A DNA stretch of 64,000 bases from the NCBI GenBank assembly GCA_010015655.1, contig ML976657.1, positions 1,694,910 to 1,758,909 of the forward strand, written 5' to 3'. Positions 1-12,945 of the stretch are shown in pieces. The notes under the pieces were generated by a model. It saw only the letters and a list, made by a program, of their open reading frames with translations. It was not told where the DNA came from and did no database searches. Position 1 is the first letter of the stretch. Every line of letters starts with the position of its first letter. This DNA is from Bimuria novae-zelandiae CBS 107.79 (Eukaryota > Ascomycota > Dothideomycetes > Pleosporales > Didymosphaeriaceae). The translations under genes were made by a program, and so were the position numbers.

Positions 1-1798
1 TAAAATCTATAATGAAAAATTACTAGCTATTATTAACTATTTTAAATAATAAAAAGTATAGCTCAAGGGAGCTAAGTATTAGATAAAGGTATTTTTTAAT
101 TACTTTAACCTAACCTGCTTTACGACGACTAAGAAGCTTAATTAATAATAGGCTAAATAGTCTAAATAGATAGCAGAATTTAACTTTTATAATACGCATT
201 TACTAGGGAGCGCAAACGCTGTAGCAGATACACTTAGTAAATAATTAGACCTTGTTGAAGACGACAATGGGGGTAACTACGTTATAATCCTAACTTACGC
301 AAAGGACGGAACCCTTCGCTATAATAAGATATAACTCGCGCTAGCACTAAAAGTGCGACGCGTAAACTTAACCTATTATAAACTAGCTATAGATAGGGTA
401 TAGGATTATAAAAAGCTTATAGATAAGGATTACTAAGCATATAATTTCTACTAAGCTACGAAATTAATAGCACAGGACTATTAAAACTATATTTAAATTA
501 GCAAGTAGATGACTCCGCTACTAATTAAAAAGTTATATAAAGATCAGGATTAGGAATACTTAAGGATCGCTAAAACGACGCGTTAAATTATAAACGAATA
601 TGCTATCCCTAAGCTACGCTAGGCAGTATAGAAGGTTTTAGGTAACTATTTAGCCTATTATAAGAATAAGCCTAAGAGATATAAGCCCTATAGCCTCTTA
701 TAGCTACTAAAGCCGCCCCTAAGACTATAATTAAGCGTAACTATAGACTTTATTGTAAAGTTACTAGTATTACTAACACTAGGGAATAAAGATCCTTATA
801 ACTCAATTTTAGTTATAATTTATTAACTTACTAAGGAGTTAAGGTTTATACTAATTAGGGAAGCTATATTAATAAAAAAAACTAGCCCATATATTAAAAT
901 AAGAACTAATATTACACGTTAAACAACCTAACGAGTTTATTACAGACAGGGCTAAGATATTTATATTATTATACTAGACTACGTTTATAGCTGAATTAGG
1001 GATTAAGTATAAGCTCACGACGAGCTTCTATCCTAAAATAGATAACTAAACTAAGCGAATAAACTAAACGTTAGAATAATATCTCTAGATGTATATAAAT
1101 AAGCTTTAAGATAATTAGGTTAAGTTATTACTAATAGCTTCGCTAGCATACAATAGGACAAGATTAGCGACTATAGGATACTTGCCATATTACGCCAACT
1201 ATAGATATAAGCTAATAACTTACTAGGATCTATTAGATATCTAGAGCATTACAAAGGACGTAGCTAATAAAGCTAAACTTATACAAGATTTATATAAAAC
1301 ACTACACGAGAACATCGCATAGCGTAATAAATAAATAGCGCAATAAGCGAATAAAAAAAGGATTATAGAACCAACTTTTAAAGAGGGGAATAGAGTCCTC
1401 CTCTCGCGAAAAAACCTTAAGATAATAAAACTAAGTAAAAAACTAAATAATCTTTAAAAAGGACTATTTAAAATTTAAGGGGTTAGAGGACTAGTTAATT
1501 TTAAACTATAGTTACCTATAGATACACGGATCTACCTAGTCTTTTATAAGTTATTATTAAAACTAGCACTACTAAACGCCGAACTAAAAATCTAGCTTAA
1601 ACTTAAAGATAAGAAGTATAAGGCTTAAGCTATTAAAGACCTATAAAAGATTAATTATTAGTATAAGTATTTAGTAAAACGGGAAGGATGGCCAGAGAGC
1701 CATAATATATAGGGACTAGTATAAAACCTCACGAACTACAGGATAGCGCTAGAAAGGTTCTATAAGGAATATCCAGGGGCGCCGCGATCGGATCGGTA
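1..1798 (+). pseudogene. gypsy A pol: integrase C-terminal half and chromodomain
   Basis: A degraded reading of a Ty3/gypsy polyprotein on the plus strand. The recognisable end is the chromodomain, with the aromatic-rich strand YKYLVKREGWPE near 1655-1690 and then the conserved end ENLTNYRIALERFYKEYPGAPRSDR with a few substitutions. Upstream the integrase core can be followed only through many stops, nearly all at expected Gln or Trp codons. This fits RIP (CpA to TpA on either strand). The chromodomain would target integration to marked heterochromatin in intact relatives. It is non-functional here. The N-terminal part lies left of the window. Confidence 0.75.
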
Positions 1799-2268
1799 AG
1801 AAACTTAGAAAAGTTAAAAAAACGTAGAGAGATTAAAAAAATTAAATAAATTAGCTTATAACTAGCATAAGTTAGCCCTTAGAAGTGCAGGTAGCAACGG
1901 TTTATAAATACTAGCTATACTCTTTAGATCTTCTTTTTACTTTTCTAAGAGCTCTATCGCGTTAGTAACTTATAGATCGTGCTAAGTAAACTTATACTCT
2001 TTTTCTTTTACCTCTACTAATTTACGCTCTAGGTAAGTAGCTAGCTCTTTTATATAAAGGAGCTTAAGGCGCTTCGCGCGCTTCTCTTTTTAAACGCGCT
2101 CTTAATCCTTCTAAGAGATTTATAAACTATACTTAGCATAGGCTATAAGATAGCTAGCACACTACCTAAAGGTAGTATTAATAAAGTATTATAGCTTCTT
2201 CTTCTAACAACGCTTATAACTAGACGCTATTTTTAGACTTTAAGATTCTACCTTTTACGCACGGGCAC

Positions 2269-2694
2269 TGTTATGAGGCTCTCACACCTTGTTCTAATTT
2301 AGGTTAGGGCGGTAAGGTATTGTGGTACTTTACAGATTATTTAGTAGTATAAGTTAATGCGACACTTAGCGCGAGGCTAGATAATTTAATCTTATAATAA
2401 GGTAAGATAACTATTAGTTTATATAGAAGAACGTACTCGCACAGAAGATATATAAGTTAATTATAAGAAGTATAATAAAGGAAACTATTTTATATATATA
2501 CTTGCTTTATTTAGTTACTTAGTACTACTAATTAACTAAGTAGTTACGTGCCTTGCTTTATTACTTAGTACTACTAATTAACTAAGTAGTTACATAACCC
2601 TAAAGCTAGTTCCTTAGCGTACTAGTTAACCTGTTTCTTAGCCACCTATCCTTATAAGCGCCTATCCCTTATTATCTAGTCCTAGTTCGTAACA
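2269..2694 (-). repeat. LTR of gypsy B (3' LTR in element orientation)
   Basis: 426 bp, starts TGTTATGAGGCTC and ends GTTCGTAACA on the plus strand. It matches 12946-13371 over its whole length with transition differences. It contains an internal near-tandem duplication, the motif ACTAATTAACTAAGTAGTTAC occurring twice around 2525-2595. Confidence 0.93.
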
Positions 2695-2949
2695 CTATTT
2701 CTCCCTTTTTAGTCTTTATCTGCGAAGAATTATGCCTGCTAATTAAATAACTAGTACTTATTATTATTACAAACTTGTTTCCGCTATTAAAGCGTATAGA
2801 AGTATTATAGTATTAAAGTATTTTAACTATAAGACTTATTCACGAGTCTGTAAGGTGTTAATTTATTTAAGAAAATATAGTAAGTGCCTAAAGAGGGGCG
2901 TAAAGTGCAACGTAGCTATTACTTATAATAAGTTTTTTTATTTAGTTAC

Positions 2950-3199
2950 TGTCGGTTCACAGGTAGCAAGGAATGAACAAGTAACTCTCTGTCTTTGGTA
3001 TCTAGTGTCTGTATTTTCTGTGTGTTCTGTAATAGTTCTATATACCTTCCTTCCAGTTCTCGTGGATGTGAGCGAGTACCAGGTGGTGTGGAGGCGAAGG
3101 GGTTTCGGTACAGTATCAGGTTAACTGGAAGTGAGGGGGTACAAGGGTATAATTGGGTTACACAGTTCCCTTAGCGCGGAAGGCGAGGCAGTATAGACA
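2950..3199 (-). repeat. LTR of copia C
   Basis: 250 bp, TG...CA ends, near-identical to 6497-6746. It differs by only a few transitions, such as GTAT for GTGC near its end. Confidence 0.93.
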
Positions 3200-3269
3200 C
3201 TAGTAGCTTTTCTTTTATAGTAAAATAAGTGTGGATTAGGTGTACACTTGCTGGAGAGGCTGTTTGCGA

Positions 3270-3800
3270 AAGTCGGAAGGTAATAACTATAGTAGTTGTC
3301 GTAATTATTATTAGAGCTAGTTTGTGGGGTCCTTGCGTATTACCCATCCGTCAACTCGTATACGCAGCGAGTTTGTATTAATAAGAGTTTTTAGGGCTTT
3401 GTTTGGCGATGTTTTTGTTATAGCGTTGGCAGGGTTGTCTTGGCTATTTACCTATTAAACCTCAAATAACTCCCTTCTCTTATAGGATTAACGTAAGGCC
3501 ATAATATCAATTATTAGTCGTTTTTCCTTAGTCGTTCCTAGCTTGACAATACACTCATACAGTGAGTATGAGTCTGTACAAACTACTAGGGGGAGAGATA
3601 GCAGACTAAGCTGCTTTGTAACTATGGCAAGCGTTGAGGTGATAGAGTAGGCGAGGTCAACGCCTCTTACTATTACGTAGATCTCTAACGTAAGGACGCT
3701 TCGGGTTACGCGTTTACTCTTCGCGGAGCTCTAGTGAATAAGATTACCGTGAATAGTAAACTCCGTGTTAGCAGCGTCTTCTATGGCTACTATAATTATG
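3270..3800 (-). pseudogene. copia C pol remnant: RNase H domain
   Basis: On the minus strand one frame reads SKRVTRSVLTLEIYVIVRGV, then VCTDSYSLYECIVKLGTTKE, KRLIIDIMALR and DNPANAITKTSPNKALKTLI. This is the C-terminal RNase H of fungal Ty1/copia polyproteins, including the KCKRVTRSVLASE block and the catalytic-region Asp of CTDSYSLYE. Stops in between sit at expected Gln codons. The remaining interior (3800-6490) is too degraded to assign domain by domain. The 121-residue open stretch at 4946-5311 has no recognisable similarity and is probably chance. Confidence 0.8.
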
Positions 3801-6496
3801 TAGCTAATCTAGCTACTTAAATCTTTGTTGTTTACGAAGGAGCTGTTAATAAATATAAAGACTTTAGCCTAAGCCAGGTTAAGTGCCTTATAGGTAAGGC
3901 CACGATTAAGATTATTTAGTTACTACTATAGGCGTTTGTTTAACGCGTTAACGTTGTTAATGGTAGGCTCTTGAGTTTGTGCGGTAATAGAGAGGTTAAA
4001 AGTCGCTTCTAGTTAGCAAATGCTCGCGATGTAGGCGCCGCGAGCCTTCTACTTAATGTACTATTATTAATAGTTAGCTAAGCTTGCGTTAATAAGCTAA
4101 ATCTTCTTACCCTAATTCTTTTGTCGTAGTGAGAGCTTGCCAGTGTGATTAATTAATAGGACATAGCTATTAAAAATTAATAAAGTAGTAAGTGTTAGCT
4201 TCTCCTTTAGCTTAGCTATAAACGTTAACTCCTTCTCCTTTAGGTTAGAGAAACATTTATTCGCGAGGATAAGTGTGTCGTTAGTCTGCATGCTTACTAT
4301 GCTAAAGGCGTCTTAGGTAGTGGTTACAAGCAGGCATGGGTTATATATTAAGGTCTTTATGTAAAGCTTTTCCTTATAATGAGCGCTGTACGTTGCCTAC
4401 TAATAGGTACTGGCTTTAGCTAGGCTGTATAGGGGCTTCTTAACTATTATAACCGTGCTAGGTGGATACTTGTATTTAATTTTCTTAGGTAAGTGGGCGA
4501 TAACTACTCGGTTGAGCTTTGTGCGTGACTGTATATATGCTTAGGTGATATCTCGCAGCCAGAGCGAGATCTCTCTATTTATTAATGTAACTCTATTACG
4601 CATGAGTAAAGGAGCAATAGCTAGTATAATTTATTAGCTAGCTTGCTAGATAGTTGGCGATTAGGTGAGGATTATTACTTTGCCGTTGTCTTAATAGCCT
4701 TGCACTACGAGGCGTGATTTCTTATATAGGGTAGCAGTAGTCTTGCCTTTAATTTTGCGTACTAGTTGCGACTTAAAAATCCGTTCTTAGTGCTTGCAAG
4801 AATCGTATTGCTTAAAGCAAAAGACTCTGTTAGTAATAAGGCTATTAATTTCCTTATTGTCTAATAGCTTAAATAGTTGGCTAGGTGTAGTTATCCTTTG
4901 CTCTTTACGTAACTAAATAGAAAGTAGCTGGTTGGTGTTTTCTTTGTGCGTTATGAAGACCTCTATCATGTGAGCTTTGTTAGGCGCTGTGTGAATAGTG
5001 TACGCTGTAGGAGCCGCACGAGCTATCCTAGGAGGGTTCGCGCGGGCTGTAGTAGCTTTAGGCTTGTTCTTACTACCTTTAGGTTAGCCGCGTTTTTGTT
5101 AAGGGAGTTTAAAAGCTTGTTCTTAATGCTAGTTAGTTACACTGGTTTCGCTGTCTTTGTCCTAATTATCGTCTCCGTTGTCTGGCATATCTATCGGGTG
5201 GCTATTATCCTTATTGTGGAAGTGGCTCTTCGTTATACCTATTATTGTCTTAAGATCATAGCCCTGACCCGCGAGGCGGTTATAGTAGTAGTTAGACGCT
5301 CTGTCTTTTAGCATGATAGAAAAAGCTTAATCTTAGTGTTGCTTAGGTAGCCCTATCTTGCTGCAATTGTTTTGGAAGATTCTAAATTTAGTGTTAAACA
5401 CGTTATATAGCTTACCTCTAAAGCGCTTCTTATTATCGTATAGCTTGCAAAGGTCTGTAATAAGTTAATATGCGTTGTTAAGACGTGTGGCGTCTGTAGG
5501 GCTTTCGTGCTGTAGATGGGGGTTATACGTATTATACTAGTTTAGCTACTGCGTAGAGGATAAAGGCGCGTTGTGCTGCTGATAAGGGGGCAGGTATGTG
5601 GTAGGCTGCCGTTTTAGTGGAGGTATAGGTTAGTAGATAGTGCGTGCTATTAGAGCTAGTTAAGGAGAAGTAAGGTGCGCAGAGGGTTATTAAGAAAATT
5701 ACTATAATAGAGGCGTATTGTATAGAGGCAATATCGTAAGATTTGGATTAAAGCGCGAGTTAAACCTCTTGTTTATTTTAAGCTAGTAAGTAACCTCTTT
5801 ATTAGTTTATTTGTGATAGTCGCCCTACAGCGCTTCTGCGATATTATAGGCAATTAACTTACTATTCTTAGCTATAAAGACGCCTTGCTTGCGTAGGTGG
5901 TCTCGTAATTTAGTAATAAGAGATTTATTACCTTTGTTAAAGAGTTCTTTTAGCTATCTTTTAAAAATAACAGTTATCTGCTCCTATAGCTTATAGTCCT
6001 CTTATTCTTTGTTTCGGGAGATCCGGTAGTAGAAGAGGATGTATGTGTTTACACTTTTTGTGTTAATTTTCGTGATATCTGTATTCTTATTAATATTAAG
6101 GGGCTAGCCCTAGCTATCCTTGTTAATAAGCGCCTGTTCTTCCTTCGTAAGGTGGTTAGTAAAAGGCATCGTGGGAAAGCGATTTAGGGGTCGTAAGGCG
6201 TCTCTTTAAGAGAGTAAGACGTAGATTTATTAATAGTACTGTTAGCAGCGGGTACTATAGAGCGTGATAGACAAGGACTTAGGTAAACGCTTAGAGTCCT
6301 TGTTGCTTAGTAGTAGGCTACGACGCGCGAGCTTCCGGCGAAGGCGTAATAGACGCGGAGACCTAGGTAAACGCTTAGGGTTTCGTTAGCACACGGTTTA
6401 GGGTATCGCTATACCCCTTATCGTGTCTCTTCTAGTTCTCCTTGCTGTCTGTGGTTATCTCTTATAGCATCGACTGTGAGGGTAACCACTGATTAG

Positions 6497-6746
6497 TGTC
6501 GGTTCACAGGTAGCAAGGAATGAACAAGTAACTCTCTATCTTTAGTATCTAGTGTCTGTATTTTCTGTGTGTTCTGTAATAGTTCTATATACCTTCCTTC
6601 CAGTTCTCGTGGATGTGAGCGAGTACCAGGTGGTGTGGAGGCGAAGGGGTTTCGGTACAGTATCAGGTTAACTGGAAGTGAGGGGGTACAAGGGTATGAT
6701 TGGGTTACACAGTTCCCTTAGCGCGGAAGGCGAGGCAGTGCAGACA
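6497..6746 (-). repeat. LTR of copia C (5' LTR in element orientation)
   Basis: 250 bp partner of 2950-3199, followed by the duplication GTTAC at 6747-6751. Confidence 0.93.
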
Positions 6747-7045
6747 GTTACTAAGAAGTAAAAATTAAATACGTAAATTCTAAAGGCGTAAAAAAAGTAG
6801 AACATAGTATTTAAAGTAATACGCGTAACGCGTGTAAAAGAAAAGCGTTTAGCTAAACAACTAGCTTTAAACGCGAAGTATACTAAAAAGGTAATTACTA
6901 TTAAGAGCGCTGCTCTAGAGGAACTAGAGGAGGATCCTCCTTAGCCTGCTTAGCTAAATGGCCTAGTCGAGCTAACTCCCCGTGTCTGGTTGGCTGCGGA
7001 AGAACTTCCCCTCGATTTCTAGGACAACCCGGCGCCTTTGTCGTC

Positions 7046-10000
7046 CTAGGCCCGCCTAGGACGTGGGGCCTCAGGATGCCCTTTGTGGAACTTCTCTAAG
7101 GCCTCTTTGCAGCTTGTAAGGTTTCTTGCTAGTTTTCACGTGTTATAGCTTTCTGGCCATCCTTCCCACTTCACCAGGTACTTGTACTAACGCCTGATCT
7201 TCTATAGATCTCTAATTACTTCGATCTTATACTCCTTGTTCTTAAGTTCGAGTTATATTTCTAATTTAGCGTTTAGTGGTGCTAGTTCTAATAATAACTT
7301 ATAGAAGACTAGGTAGATACGTGTATCTATAAGTAACTATAGTTTAAAATTTACTAGTCCTCTAACCTCTTAAATTTTAAATAGTCCTTTTTAAAGGTTA
7401 TTTAGTTTTTTACTTAGTCTTATTATCTTAAAAAATTTTCGCGAGAGAAGGACTCTATCCTCCTTCTTAAAAGTTAGTTTTATAATTCTTTTTTTATTTA
7501 CCTATTGCGCTATTTATTTATTACGCCGCGCGATGTTCTTATATAGTATTTTATATAAATTCTATATAAGTTTAGTTTTATTAGCTGCGTTCTTCGCAAT
7601 GCTCTAGATGTCTAATAGATCCTAGTGAGTTGTTAGCTCACATCTATGGTTGGCGTAATATGGCGAGTATCCTGTAGTCGCTGATCTTGTGCTATTATAT
7701 GCTAGCTAAGCTATTAGCAATAGCTTAACCTAATTATCTTAAAACTTATTTATATACATCTGGAGATATTATTCTAACGTTTAGTTTATTCGCTTAGTTT
7801 AGCTATTTATTTTAGGGTAGAAGCTTGTTGTGAGCTTGTGCTTAATTCCTAATTTAGCTATAAACGTAGTCTAGTATAATAATATGAATATCTTAGCACT
7901 GTCCATAATAAACTTATTAGGTTATTTAACCTATAATATTAGTTCTTGCTTTACTATATAGGCTAGTTCCTTTGTTAATATAGCTTCTCTAATTAGCATA
8001 AACCTTAACTCCTTAGTACGTTAGTAAATTATAACTAAAATTAAGTTATAGGGATCCTTATTCCCTAGTGCTAGTAATGCTAGTAGTTTTATAATAAAGT
8101 CTATAGTTACGCTTAACTATGGTCTTAGGGGCGGCTTTAGTAGCTATAAGAGGCTATAGGGCTTATGTCTCTTAAGCTTATTTTTATAACAGGCTAAATA
8201 GTTGCCTATAACCTTCTATACCGCCTGGCGTAGCCTAGGGATAGTATATTTATTCGTAATTTAACGCGTTATTTTAGTAATCTCTAGGTGTTCCTAATTC
8301 TTATCTTTGTGTAGCTTTTTAATTAGTAGCAGAGCTATCTACTTACTAATTTAGATACGGTTTTAATAGTCCCGTGTGTAACAGGAACAATCGCTCGTCG
8401 ACACGAGAACCCTTGGCCAGTCAAGACAGGATTCGAGATCATCCGAAAACCGACACTCATCCGTATCGGACCAATTTCGGATCTATCAGACCGATGGGGA
8501 ACTACAGATCCGATTCGGACCTATTTCGGATCCATCAGACCGACGGTCAACCTATGGCAGTTATGTGCTAGCTAGCCATCTGGGAAGAGGTGTATTTAGA
8601 GGAGCTTGGGGCCTTTGTAGTTCAGTACCTTTTCCGTATCCTTTCGTACCAGGCCTATAGGCACTTAATTCATCGAGGCTACATTCTTATACACGCACTC
8701 CTATATGCCTCTGCTAGGAGATACGCCAACATCGATCCTTTAAGTGACCTGCGCCGATACACCGTGCTGTTAATTTTATAGCTTAGTAAAAATTATACGC
8801 TTAGCGCTTTTTATCTATAAGCCTTTTGTAATTTTATATCCTATCTATAGCTAGTTTATAATAGGTTAAGTCTACGTGTCGCATTTCTAGTGCTAGCGTA
8901 AGTTATATCTTATTATAGCGAAGGGTTCTATCCTTCGCATAGGTTAGGATTATAATATAATTACCCCTATTATCTTCTTCTACGAGGTTTAATTATCTAC
9001 AAAGTGTATTTATCGCAGCGTTTACGCTCCCTAGTAAACGGGTAATATAAAAGTTAAATTCTGCTATCTATTTAGACTATCTAGCCTATCGCTAATTAAG
9101 CTTTTTAGTCGTCGTGAAGCAGGTTAGATTAAGGTAATTAGAAAATACCTCTATCTAATGCTTAGCTCCCTTAAGCTATGCTTTTTATTACTTAAAATAG
9201 TTAATAATAGCTAGTAATTCATTATTATAGATTTTATAGTTAAGTTCTGCTCCTAGGAGCTTTCTTACGTAGTAAAAGACTAGTCTCTACTTCTAGTTAT
9301 TACATTCTTATAGTAGTACGGCCCCTAACGTATAATCTAATACGTTTATGTAGATGCGGTATTGCCACTCTAGGTTATATATGTATAGTAGGGGTGCTAT
9401 TAGGAATAGGCGCTTTAGTTATTTAAAAGCTTTTTTCTTTACTTTCTATAAAGGTCGCTGTTTTCCTGTCTTCGTAAGTTCTATTAGTAGAGTAGTAACC
9501 TTTAAGTAGTTCCTAATAAATTTGCGATAGAAGTTAGTAAAGCCTAAAAAAGATTAGATATCCTTTACTAACTTTAGTAGTAATTATTCTTCTATTATCG
9601 CGATTTTCTTTAGATCCATTTTAACAACTTCCCGGGATATTATAAATCCTAGATATTCCGTTTCCGTGACATGGAACTCATATTTCTTAGGGTGTAGGAG
9701 CAATTTATGCTCTTATAGTTTCTACAACACCTTGCGAACATGTTCCTTATGTTCTTCTAGTATTCTACTTAAGTATATTAATATGTTATCGAGGTATGCC
9801 GTGCAAAATACGTCTAAGTATTTATATAATACTTAATTTATTAGTTCCTAGAAGGTTACTAGTGCGTTAGTTAGCCCTATTAGTATAACTATATACTTAA
9901 AGAGGCTATATCGTGTGCGGAAAGCTATTTTCTACTTATAACTTTTTACTATTTAAATCCTATAGAATCTGTCCTAAACGTTAAATTTTATAAACCACTT

Positions 10001-12700
10001 GGCTCCTCGGAGTCAATCTATAAGCTCTGTTATTAGTAGTAATAGGTAGCAGTTTTTAACTATTACGGTGTTTAGCTATCTATAATCTATATAGAGTCGT
10101 AGCCTGCCGTCCTTCTTTTAAATAAAGAGTATAGGGAAAGCCGTAAGGCTCTAGCTAGGTCTTTATTTCCCTAAGCGTAGATTCTTCTAGATTAGCTCTT
10201 TTAACTCTTTTTCTTATTTATAGGTAAGAGGCCTTAGGCGTTCTAGCTATAGCTTAGCTCCTTCTACTAGTAGTATCTTATAATTCTACTTTTAATATTT
10301 AGGTAGGATAGTCTCGTCGTGTTCCTTAAATAGGTCTACGAATTCCTTATATTCTTTTAGTAGACTAGGGTTATCTAGAACTATCTTAGTCTCTTAGACC
10401 TATATATAGTGCACCTGTCCTAGGTATTACTTTAAAATCCTACCTATCTTGTATACTAATATTTCTTATATTTTAGATAGTTAGCTCTCCTTTCTTGCCT
10501 AAGGTTTCTAGGGAGTTTCTCTTTTACTAGGGCTCTCCTAAGCTATCGCTAGTAGGCTTTAAGGAAGGATTATTTATTTAATTTAGTCTATTTATAAATT
10601 ATGTTACTCTAGCTATTTATATCCTATAATGGCTTTAATATCTCTTATCTCTATAATAGTAAAAACATGTTAGCTTTTTAGGCCTTTAATATTAACTTAT
10701 ACTAGCACCGTCTCGAGGCGTAGCTAACTATTACTATATTTTTATAATTAGGTCCTGTTTATAAGTCCTATTTATAGTAGTGTCCTCTTGTTATAATATA
10801 GTATATTATATTTTTTAATTACTTACGGGGCGATTAGACGCGCGTTTACCCCTAAGTTAATTAGTGCTATAACACGATATTTATATACTATAATGTCTTT
10901 AATTAAGCACTTCTTAACTTGGCGAGTGTCTACTTAATAAGCTATAATAATTATACTATTACTAGTATAGCTCGTTACCTAATAATAGTTTAGTTTTTTA
11001 AGTCTTTGGACTTGTTTTAGACCCCCTATAAGGCCTTTACCTCTTAAATCTAACTTTTAAGTTATACTAGCTTTAAGACTTCCTTAATTTAGTGCTACTT
11101 ATATTATTATTAATATAGTGCATAGGTCTCTCTAATCTTATTAGACTTATATACTCCTTAATTCCTATGTTATAAGTAGCTTAGAGTAAGGCATTCGTTC
11201 TAGGCTAATGCGTTATACCCTAAGTAGCTATCTAAAAAAGCTACTTTTTTTTATAGGCTTAGGTATAAAAAGCACTATAGGTTATATTATTTTTATTTAA
11301 TTAATAGGTAGTCTATGTCTTTTTTTAGCTACGTATTCCCTATTATCGTGCTAGTGTCGCGAGGGTCTAAGTCCTAAGGAAACTAGCCTGTCTTAAACTT
11401 CTATTACTTATATATCTTATAGGTAATATTAAAATATTAGTGCTAGCTATTCTACTTATAGTGCTTAGCCTAATAGGCTAAAAAGTATTTATAATAGTTA
11501 TTAGGCACGCTATACTAGCTCTATTTTAGCCTATAGTATTTTAAACCTCCTAAAAAATAAAAGACCTTAACTCTAGCCTTAAAGTATTATTAGTATCCTT
11601 TGCGCGTGCATTGTTACCACTTAGCGTATTTATATCGTTCCTGTATCGTGATCTGGCGTAGGTACTGCTTTGGGCGCCCCTGTAGCTTCGTCGCTAGCCA
11701 GTAGGCGTCCCATGCGTGTGCCCCCTGGACGATCACTTTTGCCTTATACTAAGACAAGTGGTGTAGCGTGCTGCTGCATATCCAGCAGGTGTCGTCTGCT
11801 AGTCGCTGGAAGATCTAGTATTTAGGGAGGGTTTTCCGCTCCTCTTCTTCTTCTATTAGCTCCGGGATCTCTTATGTGAGATCCACCTCGTCGGCTTCTA
11901 TCGGCGTAAGAGTGGCCATGGCCATCCGTAGGAGGTTAGTTGTATTAACCTTAGTCTTCTGACTTTCGCAGTCTTTGGCAAAGTAGCCTTATTTATTATA
12001 TTAAAGGCAGGCTTTATCCTTAAACCTCTATTTTTATTCTTCCTACAAGATGCCATTCTTGCCCTAATAACTCTTCTTTAGTCTGTACGGCTGTTTTCCC
12101 TTGCCGTTTTTTTTTATACTATTAGGCTTTATTAGTTATAATAATATCTCTATCTTAGTCTCTTCCTGCGGGTCTAGATTAGTTCTTTTTTTTAATAAGT
12201 AGCTTAGTACCGTGCTGTCTTTCCAGCTTGCGTTTATATAGGTAATTATCTATTTTAATAGTATTATTAATAAGTTCTTCTAGGTCGTCTACTTTTCCTT
12301 AGTAGACTAATTCGTCTTTAACTAATTCCTTTAGTTTATTATAGTAGGTAATTATACGTGGGGCTTTCCCCTATTTATTAAGTACTGCTATAATCTATTT
12401 AAACTCTAGTATATAGAGTACTGCTAATTTCTCTTGACGTAGGCGTTAGAGGCGTATTTTAGCTTAATATCCCTTATTAATAGTGCTAAATATTTTTTTA
12501 TTGTCTTATAAAAGGACTCTTAGTCCTTAAACGCGTCTTTAGTGGCGTCTAAATTATAATTCTTTACTTTACTATTCTTAAGAAAGTTATTAATTATTAG
12601 TCTAGTCTATATAGCTACCTTATCTTGCATATTTATGTAAGTAACTAGGATCTTATCTTATTCCATGTTAAACCTCCCTAGGTTATAGCGGATAAATAGT
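7046..12700 (-). pseudogene. gypsy B gag-pol polyprotein, RIP-inactivated
   Basis: Read on the minus strand. Gag includes a stretch like NMEQDKILVTYINMQDKVA near 12650. The zinc knuckle near 12000 reads CL*YNK*GYFAKDC, a CCHC box with its second Cys and its His changed by C-to-T mutation. The reverse transcriptase region (about 10260-9560) keeps pieces matching LCVDYRGLN, YPLPLI and AYLDDILIYS-type motifs with many stops. RNase H and integrase follow. The chromodomain reads YKYLVKWEGWPE at about 7195-7150, and the end of the protein is KEALEKFHKGHPEAPRP. The segment 7150-6960 has kept normal base composition. The solo LTR at 8377-8761 interrupts the integrase. Confidence 0.85.
8377..8761 (-). 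mobile_element. Solo LTR, 386-bp family, copy 1 (in gypsy B)
   Basis: 385 bp with TGTAACAGG...CGATACA ends and a 5-bp duplication CCGTG on both sides (8372-8376 and 8762-8766). It is the reverse complement of 57618-58003 and 63367-63752. Base composition is normal, unlike the RIP-mutated surroundings. It contains two direct repeats 49 bp apart (starting 8459 and 8508) of the type CGGACCAATTTCGGATC. The 65- and 63-codon open frames inside it are not genes. Confidence 0.95.
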
Positions 12701-12945
12701 TCTATCTAGGTTAAGAACGTTCTTAGGTGGTCCTTCCTAGAATAGGGTTTAGGCTTTAGGACTTTTAGTTAATATTTTATATTTTCTTATTAGCTTATCT
12801 TCTCGCTTATCTAGTTAATAATTTCCTATAGCTAGGCTATCTAAGCTACTTATTTAATAACTATCTTTCTTAAGGTCTTTTCCTTAGGTGCTAGAGCTAT
12901 AGTGGTCGAACTAGGTTCTGCTATTATACTATAGGGTAGTTAAAG

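Larger units (their letters stand above)
2950..6746 (-). mobile_element. Ty1/copia LTR retrotransposon C, nested in gypsy B
   Basis: Seen: 250-bp LTRs at 2950-3199 and 6497-6746, TGTCGG...CAGACA, flanked by the exact 5-bp duplication GTTAC (2945-2949 and 6747-6751). The 3.8-kb element is on the minus strand; its C-terminal RNase H is recognisable at about 3780-3320. Directly after the 5' LTR (reading minus) comes CTAATCAGTGGTTACC, matching the same position of copia E (CTAATTAGTGGTTGC), so this is a likely shared primer-binding region. At 3.8 kb it is short for an autonomous copia element, so it has probably lost internal sequence. The LTRs are almost identical while the interior is full of RIP-type stops. 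Confidence 0.93.
2732..7148 (+). pseudogene. antisense ORF of gypsy B, Cys-rich/coiled-coil protein, split by copia C
   Basis: Seen: after removing copia C plus one copy of its duplication, one frame runs from ATG at 2732 to TAG at 7146-7148, about 204 codons. It is broken only at codons explained by Gln or Trp changing to stop. It starts MPAN, has a cysteine cluster around 2830-2915 (NYKTYSRVCKV, then KCLKRGVKCNVAIT). A Lys/Glu-rich stretch follows (EKRLAKQLALNAKYTKK), and then an acidic and Pro-rich tail ending near LSSQARLGRGASG. It runs opposite to gag-pol and overlaps the pol 3' end (7046-7148). Similar Cys-x2-Cys coiled-coil frames accompany fungal chromoviral elements, but I cannot name a function. 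Element A shows remains of a frame in the same place and opposite sense. Confidence 0.6.

Noticed and set aside
2269..2694. LTR read as the 3' LTR of the left gypsy element A
   Set aside because: The GGCAC duplication at 2264-2268 and 13372-13376 and the matching LTR at 12946-13371 show that it belongs to the reverse-oriented element B nested in A.
4946..5311. 121-codon open frame as a gene
   Set aside because: It lies inside copia C on the strand opposite to pol, has no recognisable content and is probably a chance frame in mutated DNA.
8374..8781. Two ORFs of 65 and 63 codons
   Set aside because: They lie within or run out of a solo LTR with a target duplication; LTRs of this type do not code.
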